Shown piece after piece: positions 57,101 to 64,000 of a stretch of 64,000 nt of DNA. The position numbers were made by a program, and so were the translations under genes. How positions within the stretch are numbered: position 1 is the first letter of the stretch; every line of letters starts with the position of its first letter. The notes beneath the pieces were generated by a model. The model saw only the letters and a program-made list of their open reading frames with translations, did not search any database and was not told where the DNA came from. The DNA comes from Glaciecola nitratireducens FR1064. Its GTDB lineage: Bacteria; Pseudomonadota; Gammaproteobacteria; Enterobacterales; Alteromonadaceae. The stretch is from NCBI RefSeq assembly GCF_000226565.1, contig NC_016041.1:3534001-3598000 (forward strand). The letters are read 5' to 3'.

Positions 57101-57630
57101 AGTATCTCTATAGAGCAAGTTTGTTCTGAGAGATTCTCTAGTTTGCATTGTCTGCTAATACCGAACTCACTCGAAAACTGCCAAGAGTAGCGAAATGCAA
57201 GCTGCAGGTCGTGATTTATTTCTTCGAAACAGAGCACATTGCCAAGTAAGTTTTTATATAAATTTCGAGTGACATGATATCTATCATCATGCTCTCTATT
57301 ATAGGGTTCCCAAAATACAGCGTTACCGGAACTCTGAACAACTTTTACGATTGTTTTTGGACCTGTATGCGGCGTGCTTTCATAAAGCTTGTCAACAGTA
57401 ACATATGGAAAGACAGCCTTATCAGGGGACACTCTGCCCATACTTAAGCCACCGGTAGAGCCTGCAAACAGCCAGTGATCTTGGTCAGATACCAAACTAA
57501 TAAAAAATGGAGGCATTTGATCAACATGGCTAATCTTATAAAAAGTATCGCCATCCATTTTTATGAAATCGCCACTCACAGCATTTTCTAGCTGAGTGTT
57601 AGCATTAAATGACTTGTTGTGCATATTCAA
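54142..57630 (-). CDS. GH94-like inverting phosphorylase, probable beta-1,3-glucan phosphorylase (GH149/GH161 type)
   Basis: A 1162-residue cytosolic protein (no signal peptide) of beta-sandwich plus (alpha/alpha)6 barrel type. Near the barrel start is SYQGNWRDIFQNWEAL. The motif PEWNDANNALVGQG at 650-663 corresponds to the GH94 xWND loop whose Asp (here Asp653) is the catalytic acid. It is longer than cellobiose phosphorylases (about 800 residues) and fits the 1100-1200 residues of GH149/GH161 beta-1,3-glucan phosphorylases. Its neighbours, a GH3 and a GH16 gene, fit laminarin breakdown. Such enzymes use phosphate to release alpha-glucose 1-phosphate from beta-1,3-oligoglucans, saving ATP. 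The family call is from remembered motifs and length; precise GH number is unverified. Confidence 0.68.
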   Translation of the reverse strand: MNMHNKSFNANTQLENAVSGDFIKMDGDTFYKISHVDQMPPFFISLVSDQDHWLFAGSTGGLSMGRVSPDKAVFPYVTVDKLYESTPHTGPKTIVKVVQSSGNAVFWEPYNREHDDRYHVTRNLYKNLLGNVLCFEEINHDLQLAFRYSWQFSSEFGISRQCKLENLSEQTCSIEILDGLQNILPAGTPRFTQSQSSNLVDAYKWTEVNGETGLALYTLYSAITDRAEPVEALRANTVFKLGLQGGTVHLTSASLALFKAGKALESADYSRGVRSCYLVHSHFKMSANEVQKWSINVDVEKDQSEVVALQHALANPNAVAEKMQQSFAAGSDKLARIMASSDGFQATGEEDVSLHHYANTLFNVLRGGIFANQYQILRTDLINTLKHFNIDTYQRHQAALSNLPAIVSLDKLMSFVQELNDAQLSRLVYEYLPITFGRRHGDPSRPWNQFAIELKDDRGQPLLSYQGNWRDIFQNWEALTLSYPSFIESVIAKFVNASTLDGYNPYRITKQGIDWEVEEPDDPWSYIGYWGDHQIIYLLKLLESSNNFHPGKLASLLEQSVYSYANVPYRIKSLHDTIESPKDTVIFDNELAEKIEHNIERLGADGKLILDAKGQVYQVTLAEKLFIPLLSKLSNLVIDGGIWLNTQRPEWNDANNALVGQGLSMVTLCYLNRYLSFLTTLLASIEDKNKQFTLTTEVAEWLTGTTKVLQSVVEQAEKGPVSASLQFSTLSSLGTLASEYRAKMYKHSGNYTQQNVSVTELNALLSSAKPLITHSIEANYSDSGLYHAYNILSVNQESLKVSHLYDMLEGQVAALSSGALSAERAVEIMDALYASPMYRADQKTFMLYPDRKQLSFISKNCVPKEDVSGHPLLACMLADGDGRLIKLDAQGDYRFNSELTNANAIKQIWPRIAEEYPELATKSSLNALLEIYEAVFNHSAFTGRSGGMFGFEGLGCIYWHMVSKLLLAVQEVAIKSVHQEGKSATSQALIAHYYKVRLGIGFNKTPEEYGAFPADPYSHTPKHAGAQQPGMTGQVKEELLTRMGELGCFVANGKISFDPFLLRAQEFTAEATSFRYLDVNEDWQTLELEGQSLAFTWCQVPIVYSLSSNAEQQVTIHSEDGQKHVLKTNELNEEFSQMLFTRSGKIVRIDVSINRNKLYEES

Positions 57631-57743
57631 ACTCTCTTGTTAATTGAGCTCTTCGTTTACTTTCGAAAAACTTGCGCCGAAGAACTTGCGCACATGACTG
57701 TGCATCATCGGCTCAAAGTAGACTTTTCGCAACCGAATACAAT

Positions 57744-57768
57744 CAAAACAAGATAAAGCGGACTGCTT
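57744..57768 (-). promoter_or_regulatory. 25-bp element upstream of phosphorylase, copy B
   Basis: This copy matches the element before the GH3 gene at 23 of 25 positions, 114-138 bp upstream of the phosphorylase start, same orientation. The whole 370-bp gap (57631-58000) has no gene I can support. An 87-codon frame across 57640-57903 overlaps this element and has no recognisable similarity. Confidence 0.6.
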
Positions 57769-58000
57769 CTGCGACAAAGTGATAACAATCGTTAAAGGGT
57801 TTTTTAATTCATTTTGAACGCTGAAGAATTTAGTTTTGACAAACAAAGCCTGCGCAAAAAGATTTAAAACGATTTCATCTGAGGATTCTGTAATAAAAGA
57901 CACTTAACAAATAAGTCAGTTGTCTACGTTTTAAACCATTCACATTAGTTTTGAATCTAAACCGAAACGAATTACAGTGGTAAGAGAAAAAAGCCAACCG

Positions 58001-58153
58001 TCAAAATAAGGTATAAATAAACGTAGCAATGGATGACTGCTGAGTCGCAACAATCAAGCCCCCAATTAATCCCAAAGCAATAAAAATGGGCAGTAGCCAC
58101 ATTTTTTTGCGTACTTTCAAGAATTCCCAAAGGTCTGTTAAAAATTCCAACAT
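58001..58153 (-). CDS. DUF5989 family small membrane protein
   Basis: A 50-residue protein read on the reverse strand from the ATG at 58153: MLEFLTDLWEFLKVRKKMWL, then LPIFIALGLIGGLIVATQQ and SSIATFIYTLF. The sequence of an amphipathic WEFLKVRKK start, one transmembrane helix and the terminal FIYTLF is typical of DUF5989. These proteins are usually encoded with carbamoyltransferase, SxtJ-type membrane protein and SGNH hydrolase genes. Here an SGNH-TPR protein is divergent on the other side, and an apparent SxtJ C-terminal remnant ends right before it (TAAATG). Function unknown. Confidence 0.82.
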   Translation of the reverse strand: MLEFLTDLWEFLKVRKKMWLLPIFIALGLIGGLIVATQQSSIATFIYTLF

Positions 58154-58311
58154 TTAAAAGGGTCGCTCCAAATTATTTTTATCAAGATTATCAGTACCAA
58201 TTTTTCAATAGGTCGAATCTGACTTACTTTTTTCTCGCGGTAGCTTAACTTACCTGATGTTCTCATTACAAACCCGATAAGTAATATAAATGGATGTATC
58301 CCTTGAGATAA
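58154..58311 (-). pseudogene. Apparent SxtJ family remnant (C-terminal part)
   Basis: On the reverse strand one frame reads PFILLIGFVMRTSGK. After a frame change the other reads KLPREKSKSDSTY, TGA, KIGTDNLDKNNLERPF and a stop that abuts the DUF5989 ATG (TAAATG). This resembles the SxtJ ending: a P-x-GLVxRxxGKD-type helix, a SYW segment with TGA in place of the Trp TGG, and a closing M/L-E-x-P/Q-F. The N-terminal two thirds is missing. If right, it is a frameshifted and truncated relic. The similarity is from memory and short. Confidence 0.42.
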
Positions 58312-58320
58312 ACAAAGTTC

Positions 58321-58499
58321 AGGCTAAGAAGTAACACCTGTTTTTTTTAGCTTTTGCAATCGCAGTATCGCTCATCTTAGTTTTGTCCAATATGATGCAA
58401 AAAATATAAGTTTACGTTATATTATCGAGCACCTAAGACGAATATGTTCTATCCATTTTGTAAAAAACCTAGGATAAAGGATCAACGATTTCTAAGCAC
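58321..58499. other. Gap before the SGNH-TPR gene
   Basis: AT-rich intergenic DNA ahead of the divergent SGNH-TPR gene. On the reverse strand a short open stretch with the start MSDTAIAKAKKNR stops quickly and is not credible as a gene. No convincing hairpin or promoter pair stood out. Part of the decayed module may lie here, but I cannot recognise it. Confidence 0.3.
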
Positions 58500-60620
58500 A
58501 TGGCCAACATACAAAAAACCAAATTTGAAACGTCCAACGCTAAAAATATCACATTCACAATTATCGCGATCTTTATTGTTCCATTAATTGTGTTGTTGCT
58601 CATCGAACTTAGCCTCAGATTAGTTGGCGTTGGACATTCTTATGATTTTTTTGACGAAATTGAAATTAATGGAGCACCTTATTATCAAGACAATAAGCTA
58701 TTTGCAAATCAGTTCTATCCCGCATCACTGGGCATTGCCCCACTAAACAACACACTCAAAAAAGAGCGCTCAAGTGACTCTATCAGAGTGTACATATTGG
58801 GTGGTTCTGCAGCACAAGGCTTCCCTCATAGGAACCATGGTGTATCACGTCATCTTGATGCGCATTTGCGTGCAGCCCTGCCTGGAAAAAAAATTGAAAT
58901 TGTCAATACGGCCATGACTTCGGTTAACTCGCACGTTGTTTATGAAGTAGCCAAAGGCATTCCGCCTGACTCTGCTGATTATGCGGTTATTCTGATGGGC
59001 AACAATGAAGTTGTTGGCCCTTATGGACCAAGCACCTTTAGCCAAAACTTCTCCTCTAGCATCACCATGATTCGTGCTATCCAAGCTTTAAAGCACAGCA
59101 GAATCTGGCAAGGAATGGCCACTTTGATACAGCAAGCCCGCCCAGCCGTTGATAAAGAAGAGATAGTTTGGGAAGGTATGCAAATGTTCACAGAATTTAG
59201 TGTTCCTCATGATGATCCCAGACTCGATGCGGTTTACAGTCATTATGAAACGAACCTAAGGGACATCATCGCAATACTGAAAGACAAAGGTATGCATGTC
59301 GTATTGTCGTCAGTACCCGTAAACCTTCGCCACTCAGCCCCTTTTGGTTCTGCACACAGTCCTGAATTAACTGAGGCACAAGGTAAAAAATGGGATGAAT
59401 TAAACGCTAAAGCAAATGAAGCGCTCACGGGCCAGAGTTGGTCCGCAGCCATCACTTGGTTGGAAGAGCTTATTGCAATCGATCCAGAGTATGCTGATTC
59501 ACACTTCTTACTAGCAACTGCTTATGAAAAGTTAAACCAGTTTGAACTGTCGAAAAGACATTATAATAAAGCGCTCGATTTTGATACTTTACGATTTCGA
59601 ACCGATAGCCGTTTAAATCAAATAATACAATCCGTAGCAGATTCCGAAGAAAATAACTCTTTTAGCTTTGTCGATAGCTTGAAAGCTTTCGACGAAGTCA
59701 GCGCGCCCTACTCGCCTGGCTGGGATCTTCTACATGAACATGTGCACTTCGATTATTATGGCAACTATGTTCTCGCGCGCGAATTCACTCGTTCTATTAT
59801 GAATGACATGCAAGGTTCCATGGACTATAAAAAGTTATCCAGTACCGAGGCAGCCCAATGGATTGGCTTTCCAAACCACGAAACGATCGAAGTGATGAAC
59901 CGCTTAGAGGATATGATTAGCCAAGCGCCTTTCATTAAGCAAAGTAATGCTGGTGACTTATTAGAATCCACGAAAAAAAGAAAACAAGCGATCATCTCAG
60001 AAGTCGGTTCTCCGGCGGATGTGATTGAGCGTCGCAAAACACTCGTGAGTAATGGAAATGCGGATTGGAAAATTCACTACGAATTAGCTGCTTTGAACAA
60101 ATACCTTGGCAATGACGATTCCGTTAAATACCATTACAAGGAAATCTTTAAGCAATACCCTTATAATCTCGAAAGTCAGGTAGATTTCGCAGAAATATCC
60201 TCCCGAGAGCAAAACTTTAATGAGGCAATTTACTATTTAGAGCAAGCACTCAATTACACCCGTGGTAACCCAGAAATAATTGTCAAAATTCATGGGCTTT
60301 TAGGCTTAAATTACTTAAAAATTAACGACTACGAGAAAGGGAGTGAAAACCTTTTACACATCACCAGTGACTATACTGATAACATTGGAGCAACGTTAAG
60401 AGCTTATGGCTTATTAATAAAATCTGCTAGAGAAAATGGCTTTAAGAACGATCTAAATCGATACGTAAGAGATGTTCAAGTCTATGCCGAGCGATTAATA
60501 AAACAAGGCAAAGACCTATCTTACCCGTTGCTCTACCGTCGCATGGCTCAAATTATGAGCCTTGCTGGCAGAACCAATGAGGCAAAAGTGTGGCAGGCAA
60601 AAAAACCAAACAAACAATAA
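58500..60620 (+). CDS. SGNH hydrolase-like membrane protein with TPR repeats
   Basis: A 706-residue protein with one N-terminal transmembrane helix (residues 17-40, FTIIAIFIVPLIVLLLIELSLRLV), then a periplasmic SGNH/GDSL-like domain. The serine block is ILGGSAAQGFPHRNHG with likely nucleophile Ser103, followed by GNNEVVGPYG (Asn block), and a late HVHFDYYGNYVLA segment corresponding to the DxxH block. TPR-like helices are inserted at about residues 300-365 and again at 530-640 (NSLESQVDFAEIS...NEAIYYLEQALNYTRGNPEIIVKIHGLLGLNYLKIND). SGNH-TPR proteins occur with SxtJ/DUF5989 modules; a role in deacetylating or trimming a cell-surface carbohydrate is a guess. Confidence 0.72.
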   Translation: MANIQKTKFETSNAKNITFTIIAIFIVPLIVLLLIELSLRLVGVGHSYDFFDEIEINGAPYYQDNKLFANQFYPASLGIAPLNNTLKKERSSDSIRVYILGGSAAQGFPHRNHGVSRHLDAHLRAALPGKKIEIVNTAMTSVNSHVVYEVAKGIPPDSADYAVILMGNNEVVGPYGPSTFSQNFSSSITMIRAIQALKHSRIWQGMATLIQQARPAVDKEEIVWEGMQMFTEFSVPHDDPRLDAVYSHYETNLRDIIAILKDKGMHVVLSSVPVNLRHSAPFGSAHSPELTEAQGKKWDELNAKANEALTGQSWSAAITWLEELIAIDPEYADSHFLLATAYEKLNQFELSKRHYNKALDFDTLRFRTDSRLNQIIQSVADSEENNSFSFVDSLKAFDEVSAPYSPGWDLLHEHVHFDYYGNYVLAREFTRSIMNDMQGSMDYKKLSSTEAAQWIGFPNHETIEVMNRLEDMISQAPFIKQSNAGDLLESTKKRKQAIISEVGSPADVIERRKTLVSNGNADWKIHYELAALNKYLGNDDSVKYHYKEIFKQYPYNLESQVDFAEISSREQNFNEAIYYLEQALNYTRGNPEIIVKIHGLLGLNYLKINDYEKGSENLLHITSDYTDNIGATLRAYGLLIKSARENGFKNDLNRYVRDVQVYAERLIKQGKDLSYPLLYRRMAQIMSLAGRTNEAKVWQAKKPNKQ

Positions 60621-60925
60621 TCAGCACTAAGTTCTTTTAATTTTATTACATGGTGTGAAATGCAACTGAGTGCCAATTAAAGAACACTGCTATACATGCT
60701 TTACTCATGGCTTATCATCTCAAGTAACACCACCGTAATGAATCCGATTGATCGTTTTGATTTGTCTGCATTTCCATATTAGTCCGTTTCAACCCGAACT
60801 CGTACCTTTTGGTCGCAAATGCAAGAAAGAGGTATTAACAATTTACCTACATACACTTATTATCTATCTTTAACAAAATCTTAACTTTTTGTTACATACA
60901 AAAAAAATCGGAATCGAGGAAAAAA
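60621..60925 (+). promoter_or_regulatory. Leader region of the GH16 gene
   Basis: This 305-bp gap has no gene. AGTCCGTTT at 60781-60789 is a partial match (gene orientation) to the 25-bp element seen before the GH3 and phosphorylase genes, about 140 bp before the start as in the phosphorylase case. The 85 bp before the start are strongly AT-rich with a poly-A run near 60900. GAGGA (60916-60920) five bases before the ATG is the ribosome binding site. No convincing -35/-10 pair is claimed. Confidence 0.35.
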
Positions 60926-63900
60926 ATGATTAACCGCACACGATCACTCATTTACGTATTACTGATAGCATTCACGGGGCTCTTTATTGCATCCTGTGGT
61001 GGCGATTCAGTTGGTGACACCAAGGACACAATCGAAACTGCACCGTTTTATCCTGAACCCGCTGAGGAGTGGCAATTAGTATGGAGCGATGAGTTCGATA
61101 CCGAGACCCTAGACCTAACTAAGTGGGGCTATGACTTAGGTGACGGTTCTGATAGAGGCTTGCAGGGTTGGGGAAACTTTGAGCAGCAATGGTATACAAA
61201 TCAAAATACAACTGTATCAGATGGTACCCTCAAAATCACTGCGAAGGCAGAGTCAGTGCAAGAAGGTTTCCCATATACCTCATCAAGGATAACTACGCTT
61301 GACAAGCTTGACTTTAAATATGGTCGTGTCGAAGCATCAATAAAGACGACCGGAGGTCAAGGCTTGTGGGGTGCGTTCTGGATGTTATCTAGCGATTCGC
61401 CTTATGGCTCAGATGGTTGGGCAGCAACCGGTGAAATCGATATTATGGAGTCGGCTAACCCTACGGTTGGTGATGATGGGGAATACTTTGGTACAAACGT
61501 ACTACATGGTTTTCCATCTCCTTTACAGCAACAGATTCCGGAAAGAATGCCAGAAGGCGTTGATGTGACTGAGTTCAACGAATATGCGCTTGAATGGGAA
61601 CAAAATGAACTCCGATTCTTTGTTAATGACATTCACTTAAGAACTATCACCTCTGACAGTTACTACTCATACTTTTATAACGAAGAAGCACAAAAATACG
61701 AGCTAGCTGAAGACGGTGCGCCTTTTGATACTGAGTTTCATTTAATATTGAACTTGGCAGTAGGCGGTGTATTAACAGGCAATGAAGTAGAAGGTAGCTC
61801 TTTGCCTGGTGAGTTGGAAGTTGATTATGTTCGCGTTTATGAATGCGCTTACGACAGGACTGACGGTAAAGGTTGTAACTCAAATGTAAACCCAGACCTA
61901 GAAACGCCAGCGCCATTGCGTCCTGCAGTTGAGTCATTTGACATCTATCTCGACGAAGCCGCTACTTATACTTGGAAAATCCTTGGTGAAACATATGTGC
62001 GTCCGCTTAAACTTAATTCTTTCTTCGACAATGAAGGAGCTTTAAGCTTTGCTGAAGTTGCTGCAGGTGACCGTGGTAATGTGATTCAAGTAGTAACATC
62101 TGGTGGTGGTAATATTTCAATCAATCCAGACGATGGCGATCCAATAGCTTTATTTGGTATGGGCAACAACCCTAAATTTGAAGACTTGCACGCTGCTGAG
62201 TTACGTTTTGACATAAATGTGCAAAGCGCAGATGCTGCGAGTACTTTTTTAGTGAAAATGGACAGCGGCTTCCCGGCGCTTGGCCAAGTCAGTATTTCTG
62301 CAGACGATTTTGCTAGAGGTACTTGGACAACGGTTAGCGTTAAGGTAAATGACTTACTTGCGTTCCGTGGCGAAGGATTTGATCCTCTTAACACCAGCAA
62401 AATCCAAAGCATGTTTGTATTTGAGCCCACAGGTGCAGCAGAGGTATTGATTGACAATATCACCTTAAGTTGTGGAAATCCTGGTAGCTGCGGTATCGTT
62501 GCTCCTGTACCACCAGCTCCGCCAATCGAAGGCCCGTTCTCAATGGCAGGCGTTTGGGCGATAGCACCGGAAGCAGGTTCTATAGGGGTAGGTCCAGTGG
62601 CTGGCGACATTAGTTGGTTTGCTATTGATGATGTCGGTGTTGAAGAGCGCTCTTGCTTCTATGATGATACTTATGTGTTCAACGAAGATGGTTCTTTTGC
62701 GAATGTTCTCGGGGATGATACCTGGATTGAACAATGGCAGAGTGGCAATGCTGATGCTTGTGGCGCTCCTGTATCTCCACACGACGGTATGGGCGCAGCT
62801 ACATGGTCTTACGATGGCGATGCTGGCACCTTAACTCTGGACGGCTTCGGCGCTTACGCGGGTATTCCGAAGGCAGTTAATAGCGGAGAGCTACCAAACG
62901 TACAAGTTCCACCAAGCGTTACATATACCATCGAAGAAGTTGGCAATGACCGCATGATTGTAGTTATTGAGTCAGGTACAGGTGTCTTTTGGCAATTTGT
63001 TATGCAGAAACTCGAGAGCTTTGGTAACCCAGGTCCTGCTCCAGAACGCACTTTTGCTGGAACTTGGCAAGTTGAACCGGTAGCTGGTTCACTCGGTGTG
63101 GGTCCAGCGCGCGGTGATATATCATGGTTTGCTATAGATGATGCCGGTGTAGAACAACGTTCATGTTTCTATGATGACGGTTATGTATTTGGACGTGATG
63201 GCACCTTCAACAATGACCTAGGCGATGAGACATGGGTAGAAGAGTGGCAGAGCGGCAGCCCAGATGCTTGTGGTGCAACTGTTGCTCCTTATGACGGTGC
63301 GTTAAGTCAATCATGGACGTATACCGAAGGGGAAAATGAAGACGTTGGTACATTACTGATTGATGGTTTAGGCGGCTATATGGGCATTCCTAAAGCTAAC
63401 AACGATGGCGAACTACCAGCTGTTTCAGCTCCTTCGAGTATCACTTATGAAGTGACATGGGAAGATGACAATACAGTGGTTATTGATATCGAATCGGGCA
63501 CAAATGTGTGGTGGAGATACAGAATGATCAAAACTGTTCAACCTGAGCCAGTTGCACCTGTTGACGTTTCTCCGGTAACGGGAACATGGAGAGTTGCTCC
63601 TGAAGCAGGGTCATTAGGTGTTGGTCCGGCTATGGGTGACATATCTTGGTTTGCTATTGATGAAGCCGGTGTGGCACAACGTTCATGCTTTTATGACGAC
63701 GACTATGTGTTTTCTGCAGATGGTACTTTCGACAACGTCTTAGGTGATGATACTTGGGTAGAGCAGTGGCAGACTGGTAATCCTGATGCCTGTGGCGCAC
63801 CTGTTGCCCCTCACGATGGATTAACTGATGCGACATGGGAGCTAGATCAAGAAAATGGTACACTTACGATAATTGGCAATGGCGCATATGTCGGAATTCC

Positions 63901-64000
63901 TAAAGCGTTGAATAATGGTGAATTAGGCGCTGATAATCCAGGAAGTTTTACAGGTTCAATTGAATATATGGTTGAATTTACAGACAACGACAGCCGGATG
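60926..64000 (+). CDS. GH16 lipoprotein (laminarinase-like), C-terminus beyond window
   Basis: An open frame of 1025 codons with no stop before the right edge. A lipoprotein signal (lipobox IASC, Cys24) anchors it to a membrane. The GH16 domain spans about residues 45-306. It contains the catalytic GEIDIME motif, with nucleophile Glu170, Asp172 and acid/base Glu175, and WGAFWML before it, as in laminarinases. It ends ELEVDYVRVYE. Residues of about 325-525 form a second beta-rich, carbohydrate-binding-like module (VRPLKLNSFFDNEGALSFAEVAAGDRG). Three tandem modules of 170-174 residues follow (542, 712, 886). Expected role: surface endo-hydrolysis of beta-1,3-glucan, feeding the GH3 and phosphorylase. 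Confidence 0.9.
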   Translation, partial: MINRTRSLIYVLLIAFTGLFIASCGGDSVGDTKDTIETAPFYPEPAEEWQLVWSDEFDTETLDLTKWGYDLGDGSDRGLQGWGNFEQQWYTNQNTTVSDGTLKITAKAESVQEGFPYTSSRITTLDKLDFKYGRVEASIKTTGGQGLWGAFWMLSSDSPYGSDGWAATGEIDIMESANPTVGDDGEYFGTNVLHGFPSPLQQQIPERMPEGVDVTEFNEYALEWEQNELRFFVNDIHLRTITSDSYYSYFYNEEAQKYELAEDGAPFDTEFHLILNLAVGGVLTGNEVEGSSLPGELEVDYVRVYECAYDRTDGKGCNSNVNPDLETPAPLRPAVESFDIYLDEAATYTWKILGETYVRPLKLNSFFDNEGALSFAEVAAGDRGNVIQVVTSGGGNISINPDDGDPIALFGMGNNPKFEDLHAAELRFDINVQSADAASTFLVKMDSGFPALGQVSISADDFARGTWTTVSVKVNDLLAFRGEGFDPLNTSKIQSMFVFEPTGAAEVLIDNITLSCGNPGSCGIVAPVPPAPPIEGPFSMAGVWAIAPEAGSIGVGPVAGDISWFAIDDVGVEERSCFYDDTYVFNEDGSFANVLGDDTWIEQWQSGNADACGAPVSPHDGMGAATWSYDGDAGTLTLDGFGAYAGIPKAVNSGELPNVQVPPSVTYTIEEVGNDRMIVVIESGTGVFWQFVMQKLESFGNPGPAPERTFAGTWQVEPVAGSLGVGPARGDISWFAIDDAGVEQRSCFYDDGYVFGRDGTFNNDLGDETWVEEWQSGSPDACGATVAPYDGALSQSWTYTEGENEDVGTLLIDGLGGYMGIPKANNDGELPAVSAPSSITYEVTWEDDNTVVIDIESGTNVWWRYRMIKTVQPEPVAPVDVSPVTGTWRVAPEAGSLGVGPAMGDISWFAIDEAGVAQRSCFYDDDYVFSADGTFDNVLGDDTWVEQWQTGNPDACGAPVAPHDGLTDATWELDQENGTLTIIGNGAYVGIPKALNNGELGADNPGSFTGSIEYMVEFTDNDSRM
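62549..64000 (+). repeat. Three tandem copies of a 170-174-residue module in the GH16 protein
   Basis: Copies begin at codons 542 (62549), 712 (63059) and 886 (63581). Each has the same order: Gly-x-Trp, APEAGSLGVGP-like, GDISWFAID, GV-x-QRSCFYDD, YVF, LGD-x-TW-x-E-WQ, DACGA, VAPHDG, GIPKA, NGEL, then a terminal Trp-containing strand. The two cysteines per copy (RSCFYD and DACGA) probably form a disulfide. Copy three is cut by the window edge. Repeated identical motifs suggest recent duplication and a binding or spacer role. Confidence 0.85.

Noticed and set aside
57640-57903. An 87-codon open frame upstream of the phosphorylase gene
   Set aside because: GTG start without Shine-Dalgarno, no recognisable similarity, and it contains the 25-bp element shared with the GH3 upstream region, so the DNA is better explained as regulatory.
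1-64000. CRISPR arrays, insertion sequences, prophage or integron features
   Set aside because: No regularly spaced repeats, transposase or integrase motifs were seen in reading both strands.

Overview
The window reads as chromosomal DNA of a marine gammaproteobacterium, most likely Alteromonadaceae (Glaciecola/Paraglaciecola/Aliiglaciecola-like). This is inferred from protein families and gene order, because no 16S rRNA is present. The core genes (rpsF, yggX-mutY//trmB-rsmC, arcA, pmbA//darP, a tRNA-Phe) are typical gammaproteobacterial versions. Around them lie accessory genes for nutrient scavenging: a TonB-dependent receptor, a hydantoinase-type catabolic operon, a molybdenum hydroxylase and laminarin enzymes. 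I saw no integrase, transposase, CRISPR array or rRNA.

Layout. 1-3.5 kb: 5' end of rpsF with a near-consensus promoter, a DUF5916 outer-membrane protein and a TTG-started VOC protein. 3.56-18.06 kb: a catabolic island. A near-consensus sigma-54 promoter precedes a seven-gene operon of PrpR-type activator, TonB receptor, class III CoA-transferase, HMG-CoA-lyase-like enzyme, HyuA, HyuB and isochorismatase-fold amidase. It converges with an SDR-leuC-leuD operon. The enzymes suggest uptake and opening of a cyclic amide, deamidation, and conversion of the acid to a CoA thioester cleaved by a lyase. I cannot match this exact combination to a described pathway, and it is my main candidate for an undescribed system. 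18.3-21.5 kb: DUF418 protein, fused ThrE-type exporter, iodotyrosine-deiodinase-like flavoprotein. 21.7-30 kb: tRNA-Phe and housekeeping genes (yggX, mutY, trmB, rsmC, glgA, arcA, pmbA, darP).

30-34 kb: an Ig-like-repeat lipoprotein, a membrane diguanylate cyclase with an intact I-site, and a membrane-tethered LuxR-type regulator. 34.2-39.8 kb: a four-gene CzcCBA-like RND efflux operon ending in DUF3240. 40-45.6 kb: two DUF885 metallopeptidase-like paralogues around a Gfo/Idh/MocA oxidoreductase and a small membrane protein, with a composite palindromic element nearby. 45.8-50.4 kb: a periplasmic molybdenum hydroxylase (IorA/IorB type) with its own XdhC and MocA-like maturation genes, then a MipA/OmpV protein.

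51.6-64 kb: a beta-1,3-glucan (laminarin) neighbourhood with a GH3 beta-glucosidase, a 1162-residue GH94-like phosphorylase (probably GH149/GH161 type) and a secreted GH16 lipoprotein running off the window with three tandem modules of about 170 residues. A nearly identical 25-bp element lies upstream of both the GH3 and phosphorylase genes. Between phosphorylase and GH16 sit a 50-codon DUF5989 gene, an apparent decayed SxtJ remnant fused head-on to it, and an SGNH-TPR membrane protein. These look like leftovers of a carbamoyltransferase/SxtJ/DUF5989/SGNH module. Together GH16, GH3 and the phosphorylase would cut laminarin outside the cell and process the oligosaccharides inside it.
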